A stretch of 64,000 bases of DNA from Pseudomonas songnenensis (GTDB lineage Bacteria; Pseudomonadota; Gammaproteobacteria; Pseudomonadales; Pseudomonadaceae): the NCBI RefSeq assembly GCF_003696315.1, contig NZ_RFFN01000008.1:62504-126503 (forward strand). The letters run 5' to 3'. Under the pieces are notes generated by a model. That model made no database searches. It saw only the letters and a program-made list of their open reading frames with translations, and had not been told where the DNA came from. Of this stretch, positions 49,825 through 59,176 are shown in pieces (the stretch's first letter is position 1; every line of letters starts with the position of its first letter). Both the position numbers and the translations under genes were made by a program.

Positions 49825-50599
49825 GCGCGTACTGATCGTCGGCGTTGCCAGCAAACTGTCGATTGCCTCGGGCATCGCCGCCGCCATGCATCGCGAAGGT
49901 GCAGAACTGGCTTTCACCTACCAGAATGAAAAGCTCAAGGGCCGCGTCGAGGAATTCGCCGCAGGCTGGGGTTCGGGCCCGGAGCTGTGCTTCCCCTGCG
50001 ACGTCGCCAACGATGAGGACATCGCCCGCGTATTCGAAGAGCTGAGCAAGAAGTGGGACGGTCTGGATTGCATCGTGCATTCCGTCGGCTTCGCTCCCGG
50101 CGACCAGCTCAACGGCGACTTCACCGAAGTCACCACCCGTGAAGGCTTCAAGATCGCTCACGACATCAGCGCCTACAGCTTCGTCGCCCTGGCCAAGGCC
50201 GGCCGCGAGATGATGAAGGGCCGCAACGGCAGCCTGCTCACCCTCTCCTACCTGGGCGCCGAGCGCACCATGCCGAACTACAACGTCATGGGCATGGCCA
50301 AGGCCAGTCTGGAAGCCGGTGTTCGCTACCTGGCCGGCAGCCTCGGCCCGGAAGGCACCCGCGTCAACTGCATCTCGGCCGGTCCGATCCGTACCCTCGC
50401 CGCCTCCGGCATCGCCAGCTTCCGCAAGATGCTCGCTGCCAACGAGAAGCAGACCCCGCTGCGCCGCAACGTCACCATCGACGAAGTCGGCAACGCCGGT
50501 GCCTTCCTCTGCTCGGACCTGGCGTCCGGCATCAGCGGTGAGATCCTCTACGTCGACGGCGGCTTCAACACCACCGCGATGGGCTCGCTGGAAGACTGA
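49805..50599 (+). CDS. fabI: Enoyl-[acyl-carrier-protein] reductase (NADH)
   Basis: A 264-residue SDR-type enoyl-ACP reductase, the last step of the fatty-acid elongation cycle and the triclosan target. The NADH site is [16 protein letters not shown], and the catalytic Tyr-x6-Lys is YNVMGMAK. FabI-type features include [13 protein letters not shown] and [13 protein letters not shown]. The ATG at 49805 sits inside the end of nppD, after AGAGGG, so translation may be coupled. Its own promoter within nppD is possible. It ends with a clear terminator. Confidence 0.97.
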   Translation: MGFLTGKRVLIVGVASKLSIASGIAAAMHREGAELAFTYQNEKLKGRVEEFAAGWGSGPELCFPCDVANDEDIARVFEELSKKWDGLDCIVHSVGFAPGDQLNGDFTEVTTREGFKIAHDISAYSFVALAKAGREMMKGRNGSLLTLSYLGAERTMPNYNVMGMAKASLEAGVRYLAGSLGPEGTRVNCISAGPIRTLAASGIASFRKMLAANEKQTPLRRNVTIDEVGNAGAFLCSDLASGISGEILYVDGGFNTTAMGSLED

Positions 50600-50619
50600 T
50601 CCCGCGCCTGTAAAGCACC

Positions 50620-50643
50620 GAACCCCGCCTACTGGCGGGGTTC
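50620..50643. terminator. Terminator between fabI and the convergent SDR gene
   Basis: GAACCCCGCC / GGCGGGGTTC, a 10-base perfect stem with a 4-base loop, 20 bases after the fabI stop, followed by GTGTTTC. It is placed to end both convergent transcripts. Confidence 0.75.
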
Positions 50644-50660
50644 GTGTTTCTGCGGCGGCA

Positions 50661-51425
50661 TCAGCCGGCCGTGACCGTCATGCCGCCATCGGCCATGACC
50701 ACCGAGCCGACCATGAAGCTGGCCCGCTCCGAGGCGAGAAAGGCGACGATCTCGGCGATCTCCTCCGGCTGCGCCGCGCGCCCGATGGGTGCGGCTTGCC
50801 CATGCTGGGCGAGAAAGCCCGGCCCGTCCTCGACCACATCGTTGAGGATGTTCGTCACCACATCGCCTACGCCGATGGCATTGACCCGGATGCCATGCTC
50901 GATCGCCTCCAGTGCCAGCGTGCGAGTCAGCTGCGCCAGCGCACCCTTCGAGGCCGTATAGGCGGCGATGGTCGGAAAGGCAAAGTAGGACGCGTAGGAC
51001 GCAATGTTGACGATCGCCCCCGAGCGATTGGGCATCATTGCCTTGACCGCTTCGCGGCAATGCAGGAAGGCCGCCGTGGCGTTGACCGCCTGAATGCGCT
51101 CCCAGTCCTCGCGGGTCATGTCCACCACCAGCTTGTTGATGATGATTCCGGCGTTGTTGACCAGAATGTCCAGCCGGCCGAACTGCTCGATGGCCAGGCC
51201 GACGGCACGCTCGGCGGCGCCGTCTTCGGTGATATCCGCCTGCAACGGCACCAGCCCCGGCCGGGTGAGTTCTTCGACCGCGGGGTCGATGTCTTCAGCG
51301 ACAACCTTCGCGCCGCGCTCGTGCAGCAGCAAGGCGATGGCCCTGCCGATGCCGCTGGCCGCGCCAGTGACCAGCGCGACCTTGCCTTCGACTTCCTGGA
51401 TAACAGTGTGCTTGGAATCGGTCAT
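50661..51425 (-). CDS. SDR dehydrogenase (glucose 1-dehydrogenase-like)
   Basis: A 254-residue classical SDR. The cofactor loop is VTGAASGIGRAIALLLHERGA. An acidic residue in VVAEDID favours NAD(H). NNAGIIINK follows, and the catalytic Ser-Tyr-Lys lies around NIASYASYFAFPTIAAYTASKGAL. The C-terminal MADGGMTVTAG is usual for the fold. It diverges from an AraC-type regulator 187 bases away, a typical regulator-target layout. The true substrate is unknown; glucose 1-dehydrogenase is only a family label. Confidence 0.88.
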   Translation of the reverse strand: MTDSKHTVIQEVEGKVALVTGAASGIGRAIALLLHERGAKVVAEDIDPAVEELTRPGLVPLQADITEDGAAERAVGLAIEQFGRLDILVNNAGIIINKLVVDMTREDWERIQAVNATAAFLHCREAVKAMMPNRSGAIVNIASYASYFAFPTIAAYTASKGALAQLTRTLALEAIEHGIRVNAIGVGDVVTNILNDVVEDGPGFLAQHGQAAPIGRAAQPEEIAEIVAFLASERASFMVGSVVMADGGMTVTAG

Positions 51426-51612
51426 GGTGCTCTCCTCCCGTTACGGACGACGCCAGGGCGCCTTCGTTATTGACGGGTTCAGTCTCCCTCAGTGCGGCAA
51501 GCCCGGCTTTCGCACGCTTGCGCTGGCTGTCGGGGTTTTGCGCGCAGCATAGCCGGCCAGTGGCGAGGGCCTGCGCTAACCTATCGACGCCTACTTGTTA
51601 TGGGAGCACGCC

Positions 51613-52539
51613 GTGCCTCGGTCGTCCGAAGCCCCACCAGTGCCTGATACGTGGCGCGCCACTGCTCAGTCCATGCGCGACCACCTACCCGGAGATGCTG
51701 ACGTAACTGCGCTGCCGCCGCTGCAGGACGTGGTCGTGCAGTTCTTCAGCCATCGCACCATCACCGAGCCAATTCGAGTACCCGCAGTGGTAGAACCGCT
51801 ACTGGTTCTGGTACTCGCCGGTACGGCCCGTGTCGAAGAGCGTGGCTTGGATGGGCCATGGAGCGCAGCAACCGTGAGGGTCGGCGACTTCTTTCTGACC
51901 AACACCCAAGAGCCGTACGAAATGCGCTGGCAGACGCTTGAAGGGGACCGCTTCGAGGTGATGCACCTGTATCTCGGTCTGCCATTCATCGAACAGGCCG
52001 CACGGGAACTGCTCGGACCACAGAGCACAGCGGTCGCGCTGCTGGATGTTTCCGGCGGCAGGGACGAAACGGTTCACTGGCTGATGGAAAGCCTGCGCCA
52101 GGAGTTGCTCGACCAGCGTACGCCCAGCCTGCTGTGCCTGCGTGGCCTGGCTCAAACGCTGGCCGTGCATCTGCTGCGCCACTATCGGGCCCCACAAGGC
52201 GTCATCCGCCGCAGCAATGCCCTGCAGGCGTACAAGCTGCGGAAAGTCATCGACGCAATGAACGCTCGGCTGGCCGATGAGTTCAGCCTCACCAGGCTGG
52301 CCCGTACCGCCGAGCTGAGCGAGTACCACTTCAGCCGGATGTTCAAACGTGCCACCGGATTCTCGCCGTCGCAGTACTTCATCGGCCTGCGCATGGCGCG
52401 GGCTCGACAGCTGCTGATCGAAACCCAGCGCAGCGTCATCGACATCGGACTGGAGGTGGGCTACTCGAGCCCGAGTCATTTTTCCCAGGTGTTTCGCCGC
52501 GAAGTCGGCGTCACGCCGAGCGCCTATCGCCAGGCCTGA
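51613..52539 (+). CDS. AraC family transcriptional regulator
   Basis: A 308-residue regulator. The N-terminal half is a cupin-like effector domain of the AraC_binding_2/cupin_6 type (VVEPLLVLVLAGTARVEERG). The C-terminal 100 residues hold the two HTH motifs (LARTAELSEYHFSRMFKRATGFSP and VIDIGLEVGYSSPSHFSQVFRREVG). I prefer the GTG at 51613 behind GGGAG; TTG at 51595 adds six residues. It probably controls the divergent SDR gene; the ligand is unknown. The 187-base shared region shows no obvious repeat. Confidence 0.88.
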   Translation: MPRSSEAPPVPDTWRATAQSMRDHLPGDADVTALPPLQDVVVQFFSHRTITEPIRVPAVVEPLLVLVLAGTARVEERGLDGPWSAATVRVGDFFLTNTQEPYEMRWQTLEGDRFEVMHLYLGLPFIEQAARELLGPQSTAVALLDVSGGRDETVHWLMESLRQELLDQRTPSLLCLRGLAQTLAVHLLRHYRAPQGVIRRSNALQAYKLRKVIDAMNARLADEFSLTRLARTAELSEYHFSRMFKRATGFSPSQYFIGLRMARARQLLIETQRSVIDIGLEVGYSSPSHFSQVFRREVGVTPSAYRQA

Positions 52540-52565
52540 AAGGCACGCCTGCTGCGAAACGAAAA

Positions 52566-52590
52566 AACCCCGGCCACGACGACCGGGGTT
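52566..52590. terminator. Terminator after the AraC gene
   Basis: AACCCCGG / CCGGGGTT stem with a 9-base loop, A-run on the left and TTCTTCG on the right. It suits rho-independent termination in both directions between AraC and the convergent PQQ dehydrogenase. Confidence 0.75.
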
Positions 52591-52600
52591 CTTCGTTTGT

Positions 52601-52624
52601 GGAGCCCGGCGGTTGCCGGGCTCC
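52601..52624 (-). terminator. Second hairpin, end of the PedH-like gene
   Basis: GGAGCCCGGC / GCCGGGCTCC, a 10-base perfect stem with a 4-base loop, 15 bases beyond the PQQ dehydrogenase stop on the minus strand. It lacks a T run of its own and may act with the neighbouring hairpin at 52566. Confidence 0.55.
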
Positions 52625-52638
52625 GTGACACAGGCCGA

Positions 52639-54417
52639 TCAGCGCTTGGCGATCTGATCCTTAGGCAGCTTGAAGGTCCAGACCATACCGCCCTGGTTGA
52701 ACTCCTTCACCCGCTTGGCAACCTCGCCGCCCCACAGTGGAACCGCGCCACCCCAGCCGGAGAGAACGGAGACGTACTGCTCGCCGTCCATTTCCCAGGT
52801 AACCGGAGAGCCGATCACGCCCGAGCCGGTGTTGAACTCGTAGAGCTTCTTGCCGGTCTTGGCATCGAAGGCCATCAGGTAGCCTTCCGGGTTGCCGGTG
52901 AACACCAGGTTGCCCTTGGTCGCCAGCACACCGCCCCACAGCGGCGCGTAGTTCTTGTAGCGCCAGACTTCCTTGCCGGTCTTCGGATCGATGGCGCGCA
53001 GCACGCCGATGTAATCGTCGTTGAGCGGATGGATGGTGAAACCGGCACCCAGGTAGGCCGCGCCCTTCTTGTAGGCGGTGCCTTCGTTCCAGATGTCCAT
53101 GCTCCACTCGTTGGACGGCACATAGAACAGTCCGGTGTCCTGGCTGTAGGCCATCGGCATCCAGTTCTTGCCACCGAGGAACGACGGCGCCACCGTGACG
53201 GTCTTGCCCTGCGCGCCAGCGTCGTTGGGCGAGCCCGGACGATTGGCGTCGTCGTAGATTGGCCGGCCGTTCTTGTCCAGGCCTTTGGCCCAGGTGATCT
53301 TGTCGACGAACGGGAAGCCACGGATGAACTTGCCGTTGGTGCGATCGAGTACGTAGAAGAAGCCGTTGCGGTCGGCGGTACCGGCAGCCTTGATGGTCTT
53401 GCCGCCTTCCTGATAGTCGAAGGACACCAGTTCGTTCACACCGTCGAAGTCCCAGCCGTCATGCGGTGTGGTCTGGAAATGCCACTTGATCGAGCCGTCG
53501 TTCGGGTCCAGCGCCAGACGCGAGGAGGAATACAGGTTGTCGCCAGGGCGCAGGTGCGAGTTCCACGGTGCCGGGTTGCCGGTACCGAACAGCAGCGAAT
53601 CGGTGTCCGGATCGTAGTAGCCGCCCAGCCACGGAGCCGCACCGCCGGTCTTCCACAGGTCGCCCGGCCAGGTCTTGCCCGCTTCGCCGCCGGAGATGCC
53701 ACTTTCGACCTTCTTGCCGTCCTTCCACACGTAGCCCATGTGGCCTTCGACCGTCGGACGGGTCCACAGCAGTTCGCCGTTCTTCGGGTTGTACGCTTCG
53801 ATCTTGCCGACCACGCCGAATTCGCCACCGGACACACCGGTAATCAGCTTGCCCTTGACCACCAGCGGGGCTGCGGTCAGCGAATAACCGGCCTTGTAAT
53901 CGGCGACGGTTTTCTTCCAGACGACCTTGCCGGTGTCCTTGTTCAGCGCAACCAGCTTGGCGTCCAGCGTGCCGAAGATCACCAGATCGTCATACAGCGC
54001 CACGCCACGGTTGATCACGTCACAGCACGGCATGATGCCGTCGGGAAGGCGCGCATCGTACTGCCACAGTTCCTTGCCGGTACGGGCATCGACCGCGTAC
54101 ACGCGGGAGTAGGAACCGGTGATGTACATCACACCGTCCTTGATCAGCGGCTGCGCTTCCTGGCCGCGCTGCTTTTCACCACCCAGAGAGAAGCCCCAAA
54201 CCGGTCGCAACTGATTGATGTTATTGGTGTTCAACGCGTCCAGGGTGCTGTAGCGCTGGCCCTGCAAGCCCATACCGTTGGTCACGATCTGGTCGGTGGA
54301 CTTGGCGTCGTTGAGGATTTCCTGGTCGGTTACGGCCCAGGCGTGCAGGCTGGACATCGCCACCGCGGCGCATAGCGCCGTCAAGGCGAAGGGCTTGCGA
54401 AGACCGGTGTGCTTCAT
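52639..54417 (-). CDS. pedH: PQQ alcohol dehydrogenase, lanthanide type (PedH-like)
   Basis: A 592-residue periplasmic quinoprotein with an eight-bladed propeller. The signal peptide ends near residue 28 (SSLHAWA). The vicinal disulfide pair is C131-C132. The catalytic Asp is D323 in GWDFDGVNE, and D325 two residues later is the extra carboxylate used by lanthanide-dependent enzymes such as XoxF and PedH. Tryptophan-docking repeats include [18 protein letters not shown] and DAKTGKKLY. It should oxidise alcohols and aldehydes with a lanthanide ion and pass electrons to a c-type cytochrome. The other dehydrogenase at 59374 has Ser at this position. ATG 54417 was chosen. Confidence 0.9.
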   Translation of the reverse strand: MKHTGLRKPFALTALCAAVAMSSLHAWAVTDQEILNDAKSTDQIVTNGMGLQGQRYSTLDALNTNNINQLRPVWGFSLGGEKQRGQEAQPLIKDGVMYITGSYSRVYAVDARTGKELWQYDARLPDGIMPCCDVINRGVALYDDLVIFGTLDAKLVALNKDTGKVVWKKTVADYKAGYSLTAAPLVVKGKLITGVSGGEFGVVGKIEAYNPKNGELLWTRPTVEGHMGYVWKDGKKVESGISGGEAGKTWPGDLWKTGGAAPWLGGYYDPDTDSLLFGTGNPAPWNSHLRPGDNLYSSSRLALDPNDGSIKWHFQTTPHDGWDFDGVNELVSFDYQEGGKTIKAAGTADRNGFFYVLDRTNGKFIRGFPFVDKITWAKGLDKNGRPIYDDANRPGSPNDAGAQGKTVTVAPSFLGGKNWMPMAYSQDTGLFYVPSNEWSMDIWNEGTAYKKGAAYLGAGFTIHPLNDDYIGVLRAIDPKTGKEVWRYKNYAPLWGGVLATKGNLVFTGNPEGYLMAFDAKTGKKLYEFNTGSGVIGSPVTWEMDGEQYVSVLSGWGGAVPLWGGEVAKRVKEFNQGGMVWTFKLPKDQIAKR

Positions 54418-54527
54418 TGCGGCTACCTCTGCGGGTTCATTGTTATGCCGGGAAATTTTCCCGGTCTGGGGTTGATTCTTGGTTTGCCCCGCTTCGGCAA
54501 CAATTGCCCGCAGTACCGATTTTCCTA

Positions 54528-54538
54528 CTCCCTTGGTA
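54528..54538 (-). promoter_or_regulatory. Shared element TACCAAGGGAG upstream of pedH-like gene
   Basis: On the minus strand TACCAAGGGAG lies about 111 bases before the pedH-like ATG. An identical 11-mer occurs at 59177-59187 at the same distance from the cytochrome gene. The region 54418-54695 between the two divergent genes has no ORF of its own. The element may be a binding site for the alcohol-response regulator, but no regulator is in the window. Confidence 0.5.
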
Positions 54539-54695
54539 GCAATACGCCGCCGTGGACGGCGCAACCCGCGGTTTTTCAGGGCCGTACGGGTCACGAGCGG
54601 CACCGAAGTCGCAACGATCCGGCCGGAAAAGACTATTTCGCTGTGCTGGCCCAGCCCCTAAAACGAACGTCCCCTCGCTCAGAAGGATACGAGCC

Positions 54696-55934
54696 ATGCT
54701 TCGCCATTCCCTGGCTATCGCCCTTGCCTTGCTTACTGCCCTGACCGCACATGCAGCCGAACCAATCCGCATCGGGCTCAACTACCCGAGTACCGGCAAC
54801 TACAAATCCGAAGGCCTGGAACTGAGCCGCGGTGCGCTGCTGGCGGTCGATGAAATCAATGGTCGTGGTGGTTTGCTTGGCCGGCAGCTGCAGCTGGTCA
54901 GCCTGAATTCCGCCGCCCGCCCCGAAAAAGCCCAAGCCAATATCGAACGCTTCGCCATCCAGGGCGCGGCGATGGTGTTCGGCGGCGCCAATAGCGAGGA
55001 AGCCCTTGCCGCTGGCCAGCGAGCACGCGAGCTCGGGCTGCTCTATTTCCCCACGCTCGGCTACGCCAACGAAATCACCGGGCGCGACGGACATCGCCAT
55101 CTGTTTCGAGAATCCAACAGCGCCTGGATGAGCGCCCGCGTGCTCGGCGAATACCTCAGCTGGCACATGCCCAACCGCCGTTATCACTACGTCAGCCTGG
55201 ACGACGCATGGGGCCGCAGCATGGAGCAGGCGTTACGCGAAGCGACCAAGAGCCGCGACCGCGCGCGCCATGGCTACTCGAAGATCGCCGAGCGCGGTGC
55301 AAGGCGCGGCGACTACCTGGCCGCTCTGCAGAAAGCCGCCGCCAGTAACGCCGATGTACTGGTGATCGTCCTGCTTGGGGAGGATCTGGTGCAGACCATG
55401 CGTCTGGCGCACACCCTGGAGCTCGGCAAACGCATGCAGATCATCGTGCCCAACCTGACCCAAAGCATCGTCGAGCAGGCCGGACCGCTGGTGATGGAGC
55501 ACGTCATCGGCACTGAAGCCTGGACCTGGCGGGTGCCCAAGCTGGTCGGCAGCACGGAAGGTCAGGCGTTTGCCGATCGATTCATCGCCCAGCATCAGGC
55601 GTATCCGGGCAGCACCGCAGCCTCAGCCTATGGCATCGTCCGACAGTGGGCGGACGCTGCCCAACGCACCGGCAGTATCAATGCCGAAGCGGTGATCGCG
55701 GCCCTGGAAAACCACCGCTACCAGCTACTCAAGGACGAGCAGTACTGGCGCGACTTCGACCACCAGAACGTGCAGAGCATCTATGCGGTGCGGGTCAGGA
55801 ATCGCAGTGAAATCATGCAGGACCGCTTCAAGCAGGACTACTTCACCATCATTCATCGCATGGACGGCGAAGCGGCTGCCCCGAGCCTGGATGACTGGCA
55901 GCAGGAGCGTGGAGATCAGCTGGAGCTGCAGTAA
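54696..55934 (+). CDS. PQQ-system-associated periplasmic substrate-binding protein (Leu/Ile/Val-urea type)
   Basis: A 412-residue binding protein with a signal peptide (about 1-20, ALLTALTAHA) and the type I periplasmic fold (IRIGLNYPSTGNYKSEGLELSRGALLAVDEINGRGG). It belongs to the amide/urea/branched-chain binder family found beside PQQ alcohol dehydrogenases. No permease or ATPase gene is near, so it may bind a ligand for another transporter or act as a periplasmic sensor. A good site (AGAAGG) precedes the ATG at 54696. It diverges from the pedH-like gene and converges with the metallohydrolase, five bases apart. Confidence 0.85.
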   Translation: MLRHSLAIALALLTALTAHAAEPIRIGLNYPSTGNYKSEGLELSRGALLAVDEINGRGGLLGRQLQLVSLNSAARPEKAQANIERFAIQGAAMVFGGANSEEALAAGQRARELGLLYFPTLGYANEITGRDGHRHLFRESNSAWMSARVLGEYLSWHMPNRRYHYVSLDDAWGRSMEQALREATKSRDRARHGYSKIAERGARRGDYLAALQKAAASNADVLVIVLLGEDLVQTMRLAHTLELGKRMQIIVPNLTQSIVEQAGPLVMEHVIGTEAWTWRVPKLVGSTEGQAFADRFIAQHQAYPGSTAASAYGIVRQWADAAQRTGSINAEAVIAALENHRYQLLKDEQYWRDFDHQNVQSIYAVRVRNRSEIMQDRFKQDYFTIIHRMDGEAAAPSLDDWQQERGDQLELQ

Positions 55935-55939
55935 CGCCG

Positions 55940-56869
55940 TTACTGGTCGACGCGCTGCAGCGCGTCGACCTCGTAGCGCGGATACAGGTGGCTGACGCTA
56001 CGGATCAACTCGTAACGGGTCAGGCTGATGCCGGCGAAACGCTCGGGGATCGGGCTCTGGATCACCTCGTTCATGTCCGCCCCGCTACGCGCAGCATCGC
56101 GCAGCAGGCCGTCCAGCCAACCGAGGTAATCACGCATCTGCCGGAACGGCTCGGCATCGTCGGCAACCGGGCCGTGACCGGCTACCAGCCGTTTCCACGG
56201 CAACGCCTCGAGTGTCGTCAGATCGTCCAGCCAGACATCCAGGCCCGGGCTGTTCGGCGTCGTCAGGGCGCGCTGGAAGAAGAGAATGTCGCCGGCGAAG
56301 AGCACGCCACTGCGCTCGTCGAGAATGGCCAGATCGGCGCCGGTATGCCCGCGCAGTGCCAGCAAGCGCAGGGATCGCCCGGCCACCTCCAGGGTACCGG
56401 GCGCAACGGTTTGGTTCGGCAGTACCACTTCGGTGCCGCGCATCCAGTCGCCAACCAGACGATACATGTTCTCGGCCATGGCATTGCCCTGCTCGCGCAG
56501 CAGCTCGGTGGTGCCGGCCAGCGCCGCGATCGGCACATCAGCAAAAGCCTGGTTGCCCAGTACGTGATCGGGATGATGGTGAGTGAGCAGAACCTTGGTC
56601 ACCGGAAGATCGGTGACGCGGGAGATGGCCGCGCGCATCGCCTCGCCATAGAGTCTGGATGGGCCACTGTCGATAACGATGACACCTGCATCGCCGACAA
56701 TGAAACCTGTGTTGACGATATTGCCGCCATTGCGCTTGTCGAAATTGTCGGTCGAGCCTTCCAGCAGCCAGACCCCATCGGCGATCTGCCGTGGCTGCAG
56801 CGTGTAGCTCAGCTCAGCCTGCACGGGTAGCGTCATACAGAAGGCGAAGATCAGCATGAACAGGCGCAT
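55940..56869 (-). CDS. Quinoprotein relay system zinc metallohydrolase
   Basis: A 309-residue exported metallo-beta-lactamase-fold protein. The signal peptide is about residues 1-18 (IFAFCMTLPVQA). Metal ligands are in THHHPDH (H97, H99, D101, H102) and LALRGHTGAD. The family is tied to PQQ dehydrogenase loci and resembles PqqB in fold, but its substrate is not known. An AAGGAGG site precedes the ATG at 56869. It is the last gene of a leftward run starting with the cytochrome at 59065. Confidence 0.87.
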   Translation of the reverse strand: MRLFMLIFAFCMTLPVQAELSYTLQPRQIADGVWLLEGSTDNFDKRNGGNIVNTGFIVGDAGVIVIDSGPSRLYGEAMRAAISRVTDLPVTKVLLTHHHPDHVLGNQAFADVPIAALAGTTELLREQGNAMAENMYRLVGDWMRGTEVVLPNQTVAPGTLEVAGRSLRLLALRGHTGADLAILDERSGVLFAGDILFFQRALTTPNSPGLDVWLDDLTTLEALPWKRLVAGHGPVADDAEPFRQMRDYLGWLDGLLRDAARSGADMNEVIQSPIPERFAGISLTRYELIRSVSHLYPRYEVDALQRVDQ

Positions 56870-56916
56870 GACGCCTCCTTGGCTTGGTTTGCTTACTCGC
56901 AGAGTGCGCGGTGCAA

Positions 56917-57663
56917 TCAGAATGCGGCTTCGAACTCGTTGCCGTTGTTGTCGCGCAGCCACAAACGGGTTTCCTGACCGCCCTTCACTTCCAGACTCAG
57001 GTTCGGGTTCTCGGCAACGGCGGGATAGAGCTCCAGCTCCGCCATCACCTTGCCGTCTGCATCGCGCAGTTCGGCCTGGTTGAGGAAGAACTCCGGAATA
57101 CCGCCGACCAGACCGTTATCCATGGGGTGGGATACCTGCAGGCGCAACCGGCTGAACTCGCCGCGGGGGAAGCGCGCTCCAACCACCTCGCCCAGGCGGT
57201 CTTCCCAACCCGCTTGCGCGCGCACGACGCTTGGCGCTGTGCAGCCGCCACCGGCCGCATCGACCCGCGCCGAGCCGATGTGCCAGACGCCATCGCGGGT
57301 CAGCACAGCGGCACGGATTGGCGTCGCCTGTTGCACCCGAATGCGAATGGCCACCAGCGGCACGACCTGCTCGCCTGGAGTAAAGGTGAAGATGCGTGGG
57401 ATGGGGTTGAGGTCGGCGAAGGCCTCGATACGCACCACCTCGTCGCCCAGGGCGCGGGCGTCGATATGCACCGGCACCTGGCGGGAATCCTCGGCGAACG
57501 GCGGTACCTGCACCTGTACGCGCTCGTCGAACACGTAGGGCTCGCTGTTGAGCAAGCCCTTGTGGTGGTACTCCCACATCACCGATTGCAGCGGGTCGGC
57601 CTCGGCCGCCACTGCACTCGATGCATGGAAGGCAAACAGCAGCAGCAAGATTCGGGCGCTCAT
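56917..57663 (-). CDS. Quinoprotein dehydrogenase-associated SoxYZ-like carrier
   Basis: A 248-residue exported fusion. The signal peptide is about residues 1-21. A SoxY-like domain (about 25-145) ends in GGGCTAPS with C141, in the place where SoxY carries its swinging-arm cysteine. A SoxZ-like domain follows (about 155-248, LRLQVSHPMDNG). In sulfur oxidisers SoxYZ holds sulfur intermediates. Here no sox gene is present and the fusion is found only with PQQ dehydrogenases, so its cargo is open. The start is ATG at 57663 (MSARILL). It lies between the binding protein and the metallohydrolase genes. Confidence 0.88.
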   Translation of the reverse strand: MSARILLLLFAFHASSAVAAEADPLQSVMWEYHHKGLLNSEPYVFDERVQVQVPPFAEDSRQVPVHIDARALGDEVVRIEAFADLNPIPRIFTFTPGEQVVPLVAIRIRVQQATPIRAAVLTRDGVWHIGSARVDAAGGGCTAPSVVRAQAGWEDRLGEVVGARFPRGEFSRLRLQVSHPMDNGLVGGIPEFFLNQAELRDADGKVMAELELYPAVAENPNLSLEVKGGQETRLWLRDNNGNEFEAAF

Positions 57664-57713
57664 GTCGACTCCTCGAACGGCGATCCGCAGCGGGATCGGC
57701 ATGGCGCAGCCGG

Positions 57714-58631
57714 TCAACGCCCGGCCACGTCGCTCTCCACATCCTGGTACAACCCGGGCAACTCGTAGGTCAAACCATGGCGGGCGTAGAGCTTCGCCAG
57801 CTCGCCTTCGAGAATCAGCGGCTCCAGCACCTCTTCCAGCGCGTACGCCAGTTGTCGGTTGGATTCGTGTACCGCCATACCCAGATCCCAGACCTGCTTG
57901 CCCATGTTCGGATAGGCGTTCTCGGCAAGTTTCAGATGCTCGTCACTCGCCTGGGCGAGCAGCCATTCGACTTCCCCGCGCATGGCCATGGTGGCATCCA
58001 CCTCGCCCTGCTGCATGGCGGCGAACGCCTGCGACACGCTCGGATAGTGGAGAGTGTTCTTCGCCAGCCGGCCTTCGAATACCGAGGAGAGGTAGAACGA
58101 GGGCACACTGTCGACCTCGACGCCGATCGGGTGGTACTGGAAGATCGCGACGCTTGGCACTTCATCGATGCGCCGGTCATCGTAGGCCGCCTGCCAGCGC
58201 TCGCGCTGGTACGGGCCGAACATCACCACCAGCTCGTTGATCACCTCACCCAGCTCGTTGCGCTTGTAGGCGAACTCGCGGTCGTAGGGCACCCTCAGCA
58301 TCACATCGGCCAGCACATCCGGCCGCAGGTAGTGGCCTTTCCAGATGAAATTGCGCAGGTCGTCGTCAAGGGTTTCGTCGGGCGTCACCCACAGAACCTG
58401 CAGCTTCAAATCCAGGCCTTCGGCGAGCTTGCGCGCCAGCTCCACATCGACACCACGCGGCTCGCCGTCATGCTGGTAACTATACGGAGGAAAGTTCTCG
58501 TACATCGCCACCTTGAGCACGCCGGACTCGATGATGTCATCGAACGCACGCACCTTGACGATCTCCGCCTGCGCCAACGCGCCGCAAAGGCTCAACCACA
58601 GCGCGAGGACCAGCCGCGCAGCGTTCATCAC
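57714..58631 (-). CDS. MxaJ/XoxJ-like periplasmic binding protein
   Basis: A 305-residue exported family-3 binding protein (signal peptide about 1-22, SLCGALAQA). It has the family start LKVAMYENFPPYSYQHDGEPRGVDVELA. The TIGR family called quinoprotein dehydrogenase-associated ABC binding protein, and the methanol-oxidation proteins MxaJ and XoxJ, share this architecture. XoxJ is thought to help assemble or activate the lanthanide dehydrogenase. The cytochrome gene ends within the start of this one (TGATGA), so translation is coupled. No transporter partner is present. Confidence 0.87.
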   Translation of the reverse strand: MMNAARLVLALWLSLCGALAQAEIVKVRAFDDIIESGVLKVAMYENFPPYSYQHDGEPRGVDVELARKLAEGLDLKLQVLWVTPDETLDDDLRNFIWKGHYLRPDVLADVMLRVPYDREFAYKRNELGEVINELVVMFGPYQRERWQAAYDDRRIDEVPSVAIFQYHPIGVEVDSVPSFYLSSVFEGRLAKNTLHYPSVSQAFAAMQQGEVDATMAMRGEVEWLLAQASDEHLKLAENAYPNMGKQVWDLGMAVHESNRQLAYALEEVLEPLILEGELAKLYARHGLTYELPGLYQDVESDVAGR

Positions 58632-59065
58632 TGCTTGGCCGCTTCGCTTTCAATATAGGTACGAATCGCCCACAGCGCTTCCTGGCTGAGGGTATCGGCC
58701 ATTCGCGGCATGTACACGGCGCCATCGCGCACCGCGCCGTTGATCACGCGCTCCTTGTACCACTCGTCACCGTCGTAGCTGGCTTCGAGCTCGCGCAGGT
58801 CGGGTGCGATACCGCCGGAGATCGCTTCCAGACCATGGCAGCGGGCACAGTTCTGGTTGTAGGCAGAGGAGCCGATCTGCACCGCCAGATCGTGATGTTC
58901 GCTGGGCGCACGGTAGGGGTTTTCTTCCAGCCATTCTTCACCGAGCGCCGGCAGGCCCTTGGTGTTGACGGCCTGGGGCGTCACGTCGCCATGCGCCATT
59001 ACCAGGCCGGACATACCGAGGACACCCGCTGCCAGCAGTGAGCGCAAAAAGATCTTGTTATTCAT
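58628..59065 (-). CDS. pedF: Cytochrome c550 of the alcohol dehydrogenase system (ExaB/PedF)
   Basis: A 145-residue monohaem c-type cytochrome. The signal peptide is about residues 1-24 (GVLGMSGLVMA). The haem motif is CARCH at 73-77, and a likely axial Met is in YMPRMADTL. It should accept electrons from the PQQ dehydrogenases and pass them to the terminal oxidase. GAGGGTGG lies eight bases before the ATG. It is first in the leftward operon cytochrome, MxaJ-like, SoxYZ-like, metallohydrolase, and diverges from exaA. Confidence 0.92.
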   Translation of the reverse strand: MNNKIFLRSLLAAGVLGMSGLVMAHGDVTPQAVNTKGLPALGEEWLEENPYRAPSEHHDLAVQIGSSAYNQNCARCHGLEAISGGIAPDLRELEASYDGDEWYKERVINGAVRDGAVYMPRMADTLSQEALWAIRTYIESEAAKQ

Positions 59066-59176
59066 GACTACCACCCTCTATTCGAGAACCTGTGCAACAG
59101 CCCCATCGGAGCGCATGGTGGTCATGTTGGCCGTGCGGGCGGGTCGGCAGAATCCTGCTTTGGATGCCTGCATCTC

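Noticed and set aside
56917..57663. Part of a thiosulfate-oxidising sox operon
   Set aside because: Only a SoxYZ-like fusion is present. No soxA, soxX, soxB or soxCD genes occur, and all neighbours belong to the PQQ alcohol system.
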